NCBI GenBank assembly: GCA_032622095.1
Contig: CP136067.1
Span: forward strand, 43,381,549 to 43,445,548
DNA from: Siphonodentalium dalli
Taxonomy: Eukaryota; Mollusca; Scaphopoda; Gadilida; Siphonodentaliidae
DNA: 64,000 nt
Direction of reading: 5' to 3'
Part shown: piece by piece, positions 47,710 through 59,551 of the stretch
Numbering within the stretch: the first letter of the stretch is position 1
Layout: every line of letters begins with the position of its first letter
Translations under genes and position numbers: made by a program
Notes under the pieces: generated by a model
Told to the model about the DNA's origin: nothing
Seen by the model: the letters and a program-made list of their open reading frames with translations, nothing else
The model's database searches: none

Positions 47710-47858
47710 ATGAATTACCAATCAAGTCGATTGAGTGGAATGCACAAACTGCACATGTGATCTGAACATCCATGCAGGTTCTTGTGCTAGATCTGGTAGC
47801 AGATCATGCCATGAATCTTTTTTGAAGTTTTGACAGGGAACCGTATACAACAAGCTTA

Positions 47859-48086
47859 TTAACTATTTCAGTGTCAGGGGCCGATCTCATCGGCCCTAAT
47901 TTACGGTATCTAGAGTGCCAGGGCCGATAAAATGGAACCTAAAAAAAAAAAAAAAAAAAAAACGTTTTTGGGTTGAATTTTTGTTGGGTATGCTTAAGCA
48001 TGCTATAGCGAATTTAAAACCAAACTGGATAAAACATTAGGGGCATGTTATAACCTACAAAATAAGTCTGGCACTGAAAGGGTTAA
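47859..48086. mobile_element. TTAA element with TTTCAGTGTCAG ends (family E)
   Basis: TTAACTATTTCAGTGTCAGG at the left and CTGGCACTGAAAGGGTTAA at the right. A GGGCCGAT motif is repeated near the left, with a 22-base A run at 47941. The right TTAA is shared with the next block. Confidence 0.72.
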
Positions 48087-48279
48087 AGAATATAAGAAAA
48101 AATTATTAAAATTGTAAAAAAAATCGTAAAAAATAATTACAAGTGATGAAAATTGTTAGGCCAATGCATTCTCTTATATATGCGAGGCGACCTATGGTCG
48201 ACTCGCATATATAAGAGAATGCATTGGCACAGAGTATATGGGTTGATACACAAATCGGACTTGGCACTGAGAGGGTTAA
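48083..48279. mobile_element. chimeric TTAA element: family A hairpin with a family D end
   Basis: One complete family A hairpin (GCCAATGCATTCTCTTATAT onward) is joined to GGTTGATACACAAATCGGAC and CTTGGCACTGAGAGGGTTAA, which is the family D right end at 24060-24103. Confidence 0.72.
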
Positions 48280-49124
48280 TGTACTTCACTGTACAATGTG
48301 AATCGAACTCGAAATTACACAATTTCAGTGACTTTGTGAGCGATTTTGCTTTGCGTCGCTAACAATTGTAGAATTTCTACTGGGTAATTAATTCAATGTT
48401 TATTGAGATATCGGTTCACAAAAGTCACAGAAAAGCATGCAATCTCGAGCAGGGACCACCCCTATAATGTGAAGTAGATTATTTAGAAACACGTATTTAC
48501 AAAGAAATGTATTCCTTGCCTTGTCTGTTTAATGTTATAAAGTTCCCTGTCAGAATGGGTCAGAACATCAACAACGTTCCCCGGTTTGTACTGGTGGAAT
48601 ATGATATCTACGGGCGTTAGCCAGAGTAGAGATTCATAACATGATCTAGATCTGGTAAGTACACGTAGATGAAAATGTGCCCTGGCTACGGAATAGTACT
48701 GTCAACTAAAATAAAGATAGATATACCGACTAACTCTCAAGTATCATGACGGTGCAATCCTGTCTGCTGTTTTCTAGTTGCTGTGGTTCCATGTGAATGC
48801 TGGCATGCACAAATATCGACTTCGTTGTATCATATATACCTTGCTGGTACTCCAAATTTTAGTCTATTGTCGTTCATAATAGGCAATGTTCTGAATAGAA
48901 CGCCTATTTTTGGCTGTGTTCAGTCGCTGGAATTCACGACTTCTTGAATGCTTCTATATTGGTTGGGGAAGTGTTTTTTTTATGCAAAACTATCGACTTC
49001 TCATTGTTATCACAGGCAATACATGTCACCCTTTGCTCCTGCATGCAGTCTTTAATAATATATAACTTTCTGCATTGAACGTCTTTTATCAACTAGGATC
49101 TGTTACATGCAGCTCATTGATTTT

Positions 49125-49470
49125 GTTACAGAAAAATCCTGGTCAAAAGTTCAAAAATGCCTCGAAAATAGGCAAAGTCCGAAAAAGTTGGTCGGATTTC
49201 ACTTTTCGCTCTGCTCGGTCGGGAAAATGGCGAAAAATGTGGCAAAGTGTCCCATATTAATAAACGGTCATCTGGGCCGAAAAAATATTGGGTCGAGTCC
49301 GAAAAAGTGGGTATAATAGAAATTCCCGCTCGGCTCGGTCGGGAAAATTTGGGAAAATGTGGCAATTGACCATGGCAATCATGATGTCTTTATTAAGACG
49401 AGACGAAATTTCCTGTTAAAAAAAATCCGGGTCAAAAGTTAAAAAATTCCTCGAAAATATGGGTCATAAA
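49125..49470 (+). repeat. diverged direct repeats with CTCGGTCGGGAAAAT
   Basis: AGTCCGAAAAAGTKGG, then CGCTCTGCTCGGTCGGGAAA and its partner CGCTCGGCTCGGTCGGGAAA, are spaced about 120 bases apart. TCCTGGTCAAAAGTTC recurs at about 49429. Not coding. Confidence 0.65.
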
Positions 49471-49635
49471 TGGCCATCTCGGCCAAGCATTTTGGCATGC
49501 CAGTGTAGCCTGTGACATTACTAGTTTGATTGCTTATTTATCTTACAAGACTGTAAACTCTCACAAAAAGTGAAACATTTGGATGTGTCACATGCATGTT
49601 TTAGAATTTAGTTCAGGCAAACTCTGAGTGTTTGG

Positions 49636-50035
49636 TTAACCATTTACCCAACAAACCGGCCAAAACCGGCCAAATAAAGCTTCAACAGCCTAAAATATCT
49701 TCGGTCTGTCTCAATAGAACCATACAAATATGGATATCATTGGAACCGGCTCCTTGACCACATTGTGATAGTTACAGTTATGCCCTGTGCCAATGCATTC
49801 TCTTATATATGCGAGTCGACCATAGGTCGCCTCGCATATATAAGAGAATGCATTGGCCTAAAAAAAATCTTTTTTTAACACTTTTTACCATTTTTTCTTA
49901 CATTCTTTAACAATTTTATAATTTTTAATGTGTTAAGCCAATGCATTCTCTTATATATGCGAGGCGACCTATGGTCGACTCGCATATATAAGAGAATGCA
50001 TTGGCACAGGGCCGTTCTGTTGGGTAAAGGGTTAT
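49636..50035. mobile_element. double-hairpin TTAA MITE (family A, copy 5)
   Basis: Same order as copy 1. The left end is TTAACCATTTACCCAACAAA; the right end is TGTTGGGTAAAGGGTTAT, with the last TTAA mutated to TTAT. Both hairpins intact. Confidence 0.9.
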
Positions 50036-50683
50036 AGGAAATTAGCGCGATTTCTCTCCCCCTGCTTATTGTCATCTGCGCTAATTTCAAAACAATTTAA
50101 TGTTTTGAAATTTCTACGATAACTTTATATTTTCTATTTCAAATATGTTATCAGGTCTATCATAGCTCTATCATAGGTAGAACAAGCTTATTTACTGACA
50201 TTCTTTCTGTTATGGTATATGTTCGGGTTGAACATGGTCAACGTTAGTAAAACAAATTGATAAAAATTCGGATTGTGTGTGTGCGAACCAAGGGGCATAA
50301 CTCATTGACAAATGGTACGAATAAACAAAAGTACAAACATTTGTTTATACCTACTATTTCTGTGGGAAATAAAACAAATGCTTGATTTGTCGGATTATGT
50401 CAAAGATAATGGCCAAGCATAGCCTTGGCCAAAATCACCGGAAATTGTGTATTGCTACCTGACTGCGATGTGAAAAAAAACCAGCATTATTTCAGTCTCC
50501 ATGGATACTTCCAGGTGCTTGGAATAAGCTTTTGTCATTCGTTTCCATCTCCTTGTTTATCGTGATTGTTTATCCTATCTTTACTTAATGAATTCTCCCA
50601 TTCATAAAAATAAGCATTGGAGGGGTCTATTATATATTTATATACATGTTCAGTAAAAAAGCAGACGACATACAGAAAAACAG

Positions 50684-50890
50684 TTAAAGATACTGGTGGC
50701 CTTCCCGGTGGGTATTGCTGTTAAAATAGTCACATCCGTTAAAACCGCCAGAAAAAAGAACAAATATTAAAATATAGACATATTTTGTTCTCATTCCAAT
50801 CACAAATAGCGCGTAAATAGTATGTTATTGTCAGGTTAGTACGCTGTGTTATGTAAATAAAAGCCAAATTATGTTACAGAACAGAACGCA
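50684..50890 (+). mobile_element. single arm of the family U element
   Basis: TTAAAGATACTGGTGGCCTT, GCTGTTAAAATAGTCACATC, and TATGTTATTGTCAGGTTAG match the left arm at 14275-14460. The opposing arm is absent. Confidence 0.7.
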
Positions 50891-52096
50891 AAGAGTATGC
50901 GATAACAAAAAAATTCAACATCGGAAGACCTCACCGAGATCGCCACGGTATTGAGTGTTTTGATTATAGCTCACTCTTTACGTGTTGTATATAAACAAAA
51001 GCTTGGCTCTCACAAAGACATTTTTTTATGGATAATATCGCACTCATACTATCATTATGCCATATATACTATTAGTTTTTTCTTGAGGAAATGTCGTAAC
51101 TGTTATTTCTAAAATATAACTTATAACGTAGGCCATCTGTGCGCCTTTCAAGAGCAGATTGATATATTCATTGGTGGTAAATGTTCAGATAATAGTGAAA
51201 TTCGGGTAGTAATACACGATTTCATGGGTTTACATGAGTGCTGAAAAATAGGTTTTTAAGCATACAAGGGCTATAACTGTAAGTTTGGCCTTTGTTACTC
51301 ATGGAAGTACTGTTTTGATGGTTTCATTATTTTATAAAGGTATCATATTATACAAAATGTGATGATATTTGAATACGAAGTATGTTTTGGTGCCCGGTGT
51401 AGACCAGCTCTATATGATATTCCACCGGCAAAGAGCCTGATTTCTCTCCATTGAAAACAGTCTTCTGCACTTCCAAGACAAAAATTTATACGATAGCTTG
51501 TCTTTATTTTTTAACATATCTTACATATATCTAGGTTCTATCAGCTCATAATGTGATTATAGAGTGACATTCGCTCTGTCGTGGTTTGCTTTGGACCCGA
51601 AGACGGCCAATTTCGGCCAAAAATTGGTTAAAATGAGGATTTTGCATTGTCAGTCCAAGGGAGATAATTCAACTTGTGAAGTGACAATTCGGTCAAAAAA
51701 GTGCTCCGACCATTTCTGTAGCTTATAACCAAGCATTCATGTGCTGTTTATCAATGACCATGTCGTATATAGCAGAAGGTTGTATAATACCGTACCCCCT
51801 CATAATGGTGAATATGACCATCAATCTCAACAAACGTATTTAGTATAGAACGGGTTAAAGCAGAACACAAACTACAAAAAAGAGTTCAGTCCCCTCGCTA
51901 TACGCTATATCTGACCGCTGCCGACATGTGTATTTTCTTAATTAAATCTAACATTATTTATTGAAGTGTTTTGTCAGTTACAGTTCATTCTGGCTTGGTC
52001 CAGACAATTTTCAAGTGAATAAGCACAGTTCAGTTTCTCAGAATAATGCAGAATGAATTGTAACCTACAAAATCCACATAAATAAATGTGACATTT
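50891..52096. other. no gene recognised; relic TTAA-element end
   Basis: The right end TTTAGTATAGAACGGGTTAA near 51857 is the complement of the element start at 56125, and CATTGGTGGTAAATGTTCAG near 51171 matches its interior. The material between is unassigned. Confidence 0.45.
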
Positions 52097-52104
52097 CTTC
52101 ACAT

Positions 52105-53024
52105 GAATGCCGGCTGATACGGACCCTGGCTCTTACGAACCCTGGCTGATACGGACCCGGGCTCTTACGAACCCTGGCTGATACGGACCCTGGCTTTTAC
52201 GGACCTCCGGCTCATACGGACCCTGGCTTATACGGACCCCGGCTTTTACGGACCATGGCTTTTACGGACATCCGGCTCATGCAGACCTCAATTCAAATTA
52301 AATTAAAATGTTTAAATTATATAGGATATATTTTTCTTTATTTAAATAAATTAAAATGAAATACTGACAAAATGCATATCTTCTTCTGGGTCCGCTTGTA
52401 AACAAAGCATACAGCCGCCACTGGATACTAGCTTTATGTTGCCTTTCTTAAAACCATTGTCGATCTTAAATCTTAAGAAATCTTAATACCATCTTTGTTT
52501 TTACAAACCTTTTTTCACAACAAATCGAACTCAGTGGATTTATGCTGATCATCAATCACTGACCACTCATCATAGCGTGTCTGTTTATACAGCGGTGAAA
52601 GTATCACACGCACGTGTTTATATAAAAGTAAAGGGAATTATAGGGGTACATAACACCATGCAAATCCGGCCATTTATGGGACCATCTCATTTTTGTCAGA
52701 ATAAAATAGTATCCTATCATTTTAATGTTCAGGTATGAACACAATCAATAAATGTTTACACGCCAGAACACAACGGAAATAAGTCAGCTATACATCGTGT
52801 TCTCTTACAACAAGTGAGTAACAAACATAAATAATTTAAAGTTAAAAGGAAATAATCCATTATAATAATTTAGAAGATATATACAAAATAAAATAAAAAT
52901 ATAAATAAAATAAATTTTAATTTAATTTGAATGAGGTCCGTTTGAGCCGGAGGTCCGTAAAAGCCAGGGTCCGTAAGAGCCACGGTCCGTAAGAGCCACG
53001 GTTCGTACCAGCCGCATACGTACT
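52105..53024. mobile_element. 920-bp element with tandem-repeat inverted ends and 8-bp target duplication
   Basis: CTTCACAT occurs on both sides (52097-52104 and 53025-53032). The left end is an array of ~15-22-bp units (GGCTGATACGGACCCT, GGCTCTTACGAACCCT). The right end carries the complementary units (AGGTCCGTAAAAGCCAGGGT, CCGTAAGAGCCACGG). The interior is A/T-rich and has no frame. An 8-bp duplication is what hAT-type elements make (inference). Confidence 0.82.
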
Positions 53025-53032
53025 CTTCACAT

Positions 53033-54284
53033 TACGTGTAGGTGCGGGCAGCGGTAAGTCCTGCGTAGGGGACTGAACTCTGCATGTAGATTGAGCAACA
53101 CAGAGTCGTTATCAGCAACCAGGGAGCTAAATGTGTTCCAAAGTCGAGAAGCGAGTGCACTGTGGAATGCTAGAGTTGAAGGTAACTGAAGAATGGCCTT
53201 CACCTGATACATGTGACACGTTGTTAAAGGATGAAATCTTGTTTATTTGTACATCATATCTAGATAATTTAAACAGGTGAATTAATGGGGGAATGGATTT
53301 TTGTGAGTGGGAAATTTATTTAACTATAGGTGCTGTAGTTCTTGGTTTTCCCAGATAAAATTTGGCTGTGGGATAGCCCTGTCGTACACTTGGGGATTTA
53401 TTTTAAAAAGTAAACACATGACCTATGATTTTTCTTGCATTTTCGTGATCAACTGGTGTCAATCTAGCTGGGTAAACATCACTGGAGCGGCCTGTAGGCT
53501 TCAATTCAGTGAATTTGTCTGAAACGTTAACACTGTCGTCTATGGGAAACCATTTAGTTAAGTGATTCCTATCAGCAATGCTGGCCGATCGAATGACGTC
53601 CTAATCGCAACAGGAAGTAGGTTCGATAGAGCTTTAGGAAGAATGGGCGATTGTATTTCATCGCCCAGTCAGCCCAGTAAGTCTATTCAAGTTCGGTATT
53701 GACAACATACTCACTCCTGTGAAGGCGTTCTGAGAACTTAGTGTCAATTAAGCACACTCCAGGGTACTTTGTACTTCCATTATTTATTATTTGATGACGC
53801 ATGCAGGCAATCGTGTACGTGTCTTCCTGAAAGTGCGCGGTGATGTCGTACCATTGGGTTTATAGTCCTCAAAGGTCGTGTACTTACGTGCCGTACGGTC
53901 GCGTATAGGACCGCCACTTCCTCGTCTGTTACTAACTCGTTTAACCTCTTCGCTGCTAAATGACGTTATGACGTCGTGTGCTGGGCTGTTGACGTTATTG
54001 GCATTTTCCAATGGGAAAATATAGCGGGAATGTCAAAAGAACCATAAAAGTGACTCAGCTGAAAGGCTATTATCGATCACAATCGTGGAACATCATACAC
54101 TGTTTGAAACGTCGAGATACAGTTATTCCGATGCACTAATCTCTGAGTTCCATTTATGTATAATGGCCTACTTCTAGTGTGATGAAGTAGGTCCGTAGTA
54201 CCTACGGACCATATAGCACACGGCGTGCACTTTTACGTCCGTAATAGATACGGACGTCATAGCAGCGAAGAGGTTAAACAAGTC
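53033..54284. other. no gene confirmed
   Basis: Short frames at 53027-53212 (minus), 53307-53522 (plus) and 53787-54011 (minus) match nothing I know. ACGTCATAACGTC and GACGTCATAGCAGCGAAGAGG near 53950 and 54250 form a loose inverted pair (CCTCTTCGCTGCTA / TAGCAGCGAAGAGG). Confidence 0.45.
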
Positions 54285-54560
54285 AGTTAACTTGTTTAAC
54301 AAAAATTTATAACTTGTTTAAACACGCCGGTAACTTGAAATCAGGAGACACGCTGATTACTTGTTTAGTAGTAGCTTGTTTAAACAAGTTATTAACTTGT
54401 TTGATCAAGTTAGCTAATTTGTTTAAGCAGTTGTAACTAACTTGATTAAGCAAGTTAACTAATTATAACTAACTTGCTTAAGCATGTTAAGTAACTTGTT
54501 TAAACAATTTAGTAAGTTGTTTAAACACGTTTAAACAAGTTAGTAACTTGTTTAAACAAA
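54285..54560. repeat. tandem ACTTGTTTAAACAAGTTA palindromes
   Basis: About twelve degenerate copies of AACTTGTTTAAACAAGTTAG-type units, some with GCTTAAGC at the centre. Each unit is self-complementary. Confidence 0.88.
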
Positions 54561-55009
54561 CGAGTAACATAAGAGGAAGTGACGATTCTACGTGCTGCCG
54601 TAGTGGCATGATATATACAGCCTTGAACAATTAATTACCGCATGTCGATCGGTCTGCTCTTGCACGACGGTGATGTTCATCATATGTCTATACATATATA
54701 TTTACACAAATTTATTTAATATTGGTTTTGTATTGCCTTTAGTTCTACGATATCTCCGTCTCCCAAATCAAAGTAAACCAATAGTGCCCAAGCATGCTTA
54801 GTTACATGTTAACTTGGACGTGTAACTTGCGTTCATATTGCTACGATTGCCTTTAAAGTCAACTGACTCAGATCACCAGATAATGCACGACCATCCGCGT
54901 TCTTCATGTATCCGGCGTGTAAAGAAACTTGAAGTCAAGGGGATTTACCCAACAACCCACGAGAGAATGTTCAATAAGCGATGGACGCTTTTCAATAATA
55001 ATAATACGT

Positions 55010-55417
55010 TTAACCCTTTACCCAACAGAACGGCCATGTGCCAATGCATTCTCTTATATATGCGAGTCGACCATAGGTCGCCTCGCATATATAAGAGAAT
55101 GCATTGGCTTAACACATATTAAAAATGATAAAATTGTCAAAGATTGTAGAAAATATTATAAAAATTGTTAAAAAATGTAAGAAAAAATTATAAAATTGTT
55201 AAAGAATGTAAGAAAAAATGGTAAAAAGTGTTAAAAAAGAATTGTTTAGGCCAATGCATTCTCTTATACATGAGAGGCGACCTATGGTCGACTCGCATAT
55301 ATAAGAGAATGCATTGGCACATGGCATAACTGTAACCATCACAATGTGGTCAATGAATCTTAGGCTGTTGAAGCTTTATTTGAGCGTTTTTGGCCGTTTT
55401 GTTGGGTAAAGGGTTAA
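55010..55417. mobile_element. double-hairpin TTAA MITE (family A, copy 6, reverse)
   Basis: TTAACCCTTTACCCAACAGA at the left; GTTTTGTTGGGTAAAGGGTTAA at the right. Both hairpins are present, the second with small changes (TTATACATGAGAGG). The spacer is longer and carries an internal TAAAATTGT duplication. The CCGGCC block has decayed. Confidence 0.88.
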
Positions 55418-55999
55418 ACAGTTTATGTTGATTGAAGTCAATGGAGGTTTCCGCACATTTTAACAAGTGGGATGAGCTTACGATTGATAGGAGACAGGGC
55501 GTTTGCAGAAATAGTTTAATTAGTATTGTATTATATGCATGCTGTGCCCATCTATATGCTAAATAATGCATCTGAGAAATACATTGTTTTCGACTTTTAC
55601 TGTGAAAAATATGACGTCACGTAAAATGGTATATAAGATGGAATAATGTTATCTGGGCATTTGGAAATTAATTAATGGGCCTTTAATACTGAATGGATGC
55701 GCTGACCATCAAAATTAGGCGGAGCAAAAATTTAGCGATGCAACAAGCGATCGGATAATTCATTGATTGGTAGTAAAGTATCTACTAATACTTATTTGAT
55801 TGACAGCAGACTGTGGACGTACATGTTCATTCATTATATCGACGATCAAAGTGTGGAGAGTTTGTCGAACTATATATGCAACTGACTCGGCTATACGGCT
55901 TATATACATTTGTAGGTTTTCCGCCACAAAGTCTGGTGCATTTTCGTACCAGATGCCTCTCCGAGGCCATGCATATCAGTAGCATAGTAATCATGGTAA

Positions 56000-56085
56000 A
56001 ACTCGGTAGCTCAATGGCCCGGTATAACGTTCGACTTATAGACCCACTGTCAACGCAGATAATATGGGTTCTCGAGCCTCGACGG
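56000..56085 (+). mobile_element. tRNA-like fragment, possible SINE head
   Basis: An A-box-like TAGCTCAATGG at 56007-56017 and a B-box-like GGTTCTCGAGCC at 56067-56078, with spacing near that of a tRNA. The B box has two extra bases against GGTTCGANTCC and no cloverleaf closes, so it is not a working tRNA. Confidence 0.25.
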
Positions 56086-56124
56086 CGGACGTCTGAGCTT
56101 CATAACTGTGGTTAGGTTTCGAGT

Positions 56125-56275
56125 TAACCCTTTCTATACTAAATACTCATTTATTAGTTGTTTCCTTCGGAAATGTTCAGATAATAAGTGAAAAAAAAAC
56201 GTCCATATGTCGTTTGTTGAATGAACTTATCATCTGAACATTTCCCACCAATGGAATGAATATGTACCCTTCTGT
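56125..56275. mobile_element. TTAA element end with an internal hairpin (family V)
   Basis: TTAACCCTTTCTATACTAAA, then GGAAATGTTCAGATAATAAG paired with CTTATCATCTGAACATTTCC. The opposite TTAA end was not found. Related to 51171 and 51857. Confidence 0.55.
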
Positions 56276-57364
56276 ACTTTTATTATATTTTCGCGTGTCT
56301 GTCGTCTGCTTTTATAACCCACTTATGTAATAGATAATGACTGAGTGGAGTGTCTTAGGCCAAATAATCACGGTCGCGGGTGACTATTTGTGTCTCAGAC
56401 ACTTCACGAGGTCACTATCTGACTTAAACCCACATAACAATGCATACATATCACATACTAGCTGAAACAGGCTCCCTTCGGGAGTCTTTATTCGGCGTCG
56501 CATAGATATCTATAACATTTAGTATGCTACTATGTGATTTAATTTTCAATCTTTATTTGTAAACGATTACCAACTTGCTAATAATATGGAAGTGGTTACA
56601 CGGTTTTCGTTAGGTGGAGCCTGAATCTTCGAAATTTTAACTGCACCCCTCCCCAATAAATACCATGCAGGCCAAATTCCAAATGTGTAACATTTCATTT
56701 TGCACTCTGTTATTCAACTGGATTCCTTGTTTTTCTCTATGTTTTGTTTTCTGTTTTGCCTGTTCATTTTATGTTTGTTGTTGAATGCGTTTCATTTGCT
56801 TTTTTATTTTTAGAATAGACACGATCACACATCCTGAAATCCACAATTGCCGTTCTTCAAATTTATCGCACATGACGATCTGTCTCATCTAAGATTTCTA
56901 TGTGGGAACATAGCAATATGTTAATTATACTTAAATATTAACGTGAAAATGTAGTTTCTGTTTGGGTATGTCCAACCGGGATTTTCACCAGCACGACTAC
57001 TTAACCAGGTGTGTTTTCTTATTTCCGATGTGGTCATTATTTTGCCGGTCATTATCTAGATAATGCAGAGTTGAGCTAGTAATGGCTCGTAAAATAATTA
57101 CCACCATGACCAGATAACGCATTGAACGACATTAGTCGAGATAATACTCAATTGACAACAAAATGGAGACGCCCAAGTGGGTTTTAAATGCAACTATTGT
57201 ACCAGTGGATTAACGCCAATATTTGAGTATGAACGGTTCTGGACACCTACCGATTCCTCAGACAATAGAGCATTGTGCTTACCATGTCGGGTTCGTCCGA
57301 ACCCTATAGTTATACGCCCATGCCATCAGCGACACATACGTGGTGCTTTTAATGTTCATTGTGA

Positions 57365-57467
57365 GTTTCCGATGAATGGCAACAAGCCATATTTCCAACT
57401 AAATCCTGAAAAATTTCCCATAATTCTACTGTGGTTTAGGGGGTCGATTATTTAGGACATTACTGTA
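57365..57467. mobile_element. half of a CAGTAATGC hairpin MITE (family H, copy 5)
   Basis: GTTTCCGATGAATGGCAACA, then CCATATTTCCAACTAAATCC to GGACATTACTGTA. Only the right arm remains. Confidence 0.75.
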
Positions 57468-59551
57468 TATTGGGTGCACGAAAACAGAATCATTTTGAAA
57501 CTATATTATTTTTGTTTTAAATTGATGTGCGTAAGTTCAATATAGTCACATTCGCCTTTCAATGTGCCCAAGTTACAATCGATCACAAAGGGCGAGACAT
57601 ACAGACCGGGCTATGGTTCGACGGGGGTCGGCATTCCCCGGGGACGTGACGACTGGTGGTTGGTGTGTCAACCCCATAGCTTTTGTCACAAGTTTCAAAA
57701 GTTTGGAATTACATACCTTACACAACATCAGCTGAAAATAAATATTTCACCATAAATATTTGATATGACACTATGATTTTGGAGCCATTTAGTGTGCAAC
57801 ATGTTGATTTTAGAACAGAAGTCGAATATTTCCCTACTTCGGGTCGAAAAGTTGGACTGAAATTGCAACAAGTTCTAACATTTCAGTGCGGGGGGGGGGG
57901 GGGGGGGGTATCAAACTCTGATTTATATATAATATACTCTCATGATCAAAGTCCGGGGTATTGATATTAACACCCCCTAGGGAGACGGTCTATAGCCACG
58001 TACTTGATAATCCCGTACGACTTTTTAACATGTATTTCAGGCTACAAATTACATGTAATTTCAGAGCTACCTTGTCTATAACGTTCAGATGTCTCCCACC
58101 ATACACGTATACATGCGACGTATTTAAAATTGAAATCCATGCATCGACACCTTGAAATATATTCGAACACATGTTGGCTTGTATTTATCCCACAAACAAC
58201 TCAATCCTTCCGTGACTAGATTGTTTACAAATTGTTTGTGTTTGCAAAGTGACCGTTTTTATGGGATCTATATTGATGATTTCATATCAGCTTAGACCCC
58301 ACCTCACAACACAGGCAGAAATTCCACAGATTTCCAACATTATGCGCGTATACTGCATGATTGTATGTTTTCCAAACAACGGTCTTTCCGATCCAAAATT
58401 GACAGAAGGTAGGAAATTAGTCGACTATTGGTCTAAAACAACCAAAAAGCTCCAATAAAATGTGTATGTACTGTTGGGAATTTTGACCTAAATTGAAGAC
58501 ACATTGACCACTGTAACTACGCCCCTGACAGCTCAAGTTCACAACATTTGTCCTATTTGCAATAATACATTTATATATAACGTGGTTGGATAATTGACAG
58601 CTGTTGCATGTTCATCTGAAATGAAGCGGATTAGTTTAGGTGGGTAATGATCTCACTCACTACGGTTAATCTCACCTGTTCAGCACCGGTCAATACTGGG
58701 TTAGTAAGTAGCATACGGGCCAACTCCTGGTCGCAGGTTGGTAAGTCACTTACCAACCTGGGAGAACAATGGCAGTAGTGTGTATACTGTGTAAGCTTGC
58801 AGACACAACATATTAAAACACTTCCATGTGCTAACGTCATTAATGTGGTAGTTATTGGATCAGTACTTTGGTCAGCAGTGGACATAAGACTATAGCACTG
58901 AGACGACACTTCGATGCTCGCGGTGTTAATTGTTTGGGACAGAATTGTGGGCTCGTGATACGAGCGATGCAAATCATTGCCGCATCACTGTTTATTGAAG
59001 ATCTCGATCTCAGGCGTAATGTTGATGTTGAAATATATTTTTAATGTTGTAGAACACTTTGTAGAAGTAAATGGAGGTCTATAACTATGAGTGCATTTTA
59101 AAATCCTATGTCCTAAAGATATTTTCTACCAATCAGCGACTGAGCCGATCGCTTGCGGCATTGGAAATTCATTGTTCACCCTAATGTGGATAAAGTGCCT
59201 ATTTTCAAACAAGCCATTTGTTGTCAAATCATAATGTACTGAAATTTAGATTTTTACAAATTATATTGTAAATTCCTCCGTGATTATAACACTGTTTATC
59301 ACTTTACGTGACACTAGTCATATTTGTCAATTAAAGACGAAAGAATGCGTGCCATAGGTATATGTTAGCACAGAGATAAGCGCTGTAAAACACATTAAAC
59401 TATTTATGTATGCAGACGCCTTATCTCCAAGCAACTGTAATTAATCTCCTCCATCTAATGAATATGTGTGGAAACCTCCATTGGTCAAACTGGACTGAAT
59501 TAACTCTATCCAAAATGCTTACCAGATGTTTATATTTATCAGGATTTAGCA
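57468..59551. other. no gene recognised upstream of the PAN exon
   Basis: A 19-base G run at 57890-57908. Frames at 57564, 58249 and 58631 (minus) match no family I know. The bases just before 59552 should hold the 5' UTR of the PAN-domain gene; I see no clear promoter motif. Confidence 0.45.

Larger units (their letters stand above)
47775..48660. mobile_element. family P copy 2, split by TTAA elements
   Basis: The left part (GATCTGGTAGCAGATCATGC, TTTTGACAGGGAAC) and the right part (48390-48655, TTCCCTGTCAGAATGGG to GATCATGTTATGAATC complement) are inverted relative to each other. The elements at 47859-48279 lie between them. The right part on the minus strand encodes LTPVDIIFHQYKPG and SDRELYNIKQTRQG, matching 42107-42304, with two stops further on. 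Confidence 0.55.

Noticed and set aside
53027-53212. 61-codon minus-strand frame (STLAFHSALASRLWNTF)
   Set aside because: Faint similarity to LINE C-terminal tails only; too short and without neighbouring motifs.
56000-56085. Functional tRNA gene
   Set aside because: The B box carries extra bases and no acceptor stem or full cloverleaf can be drawn.
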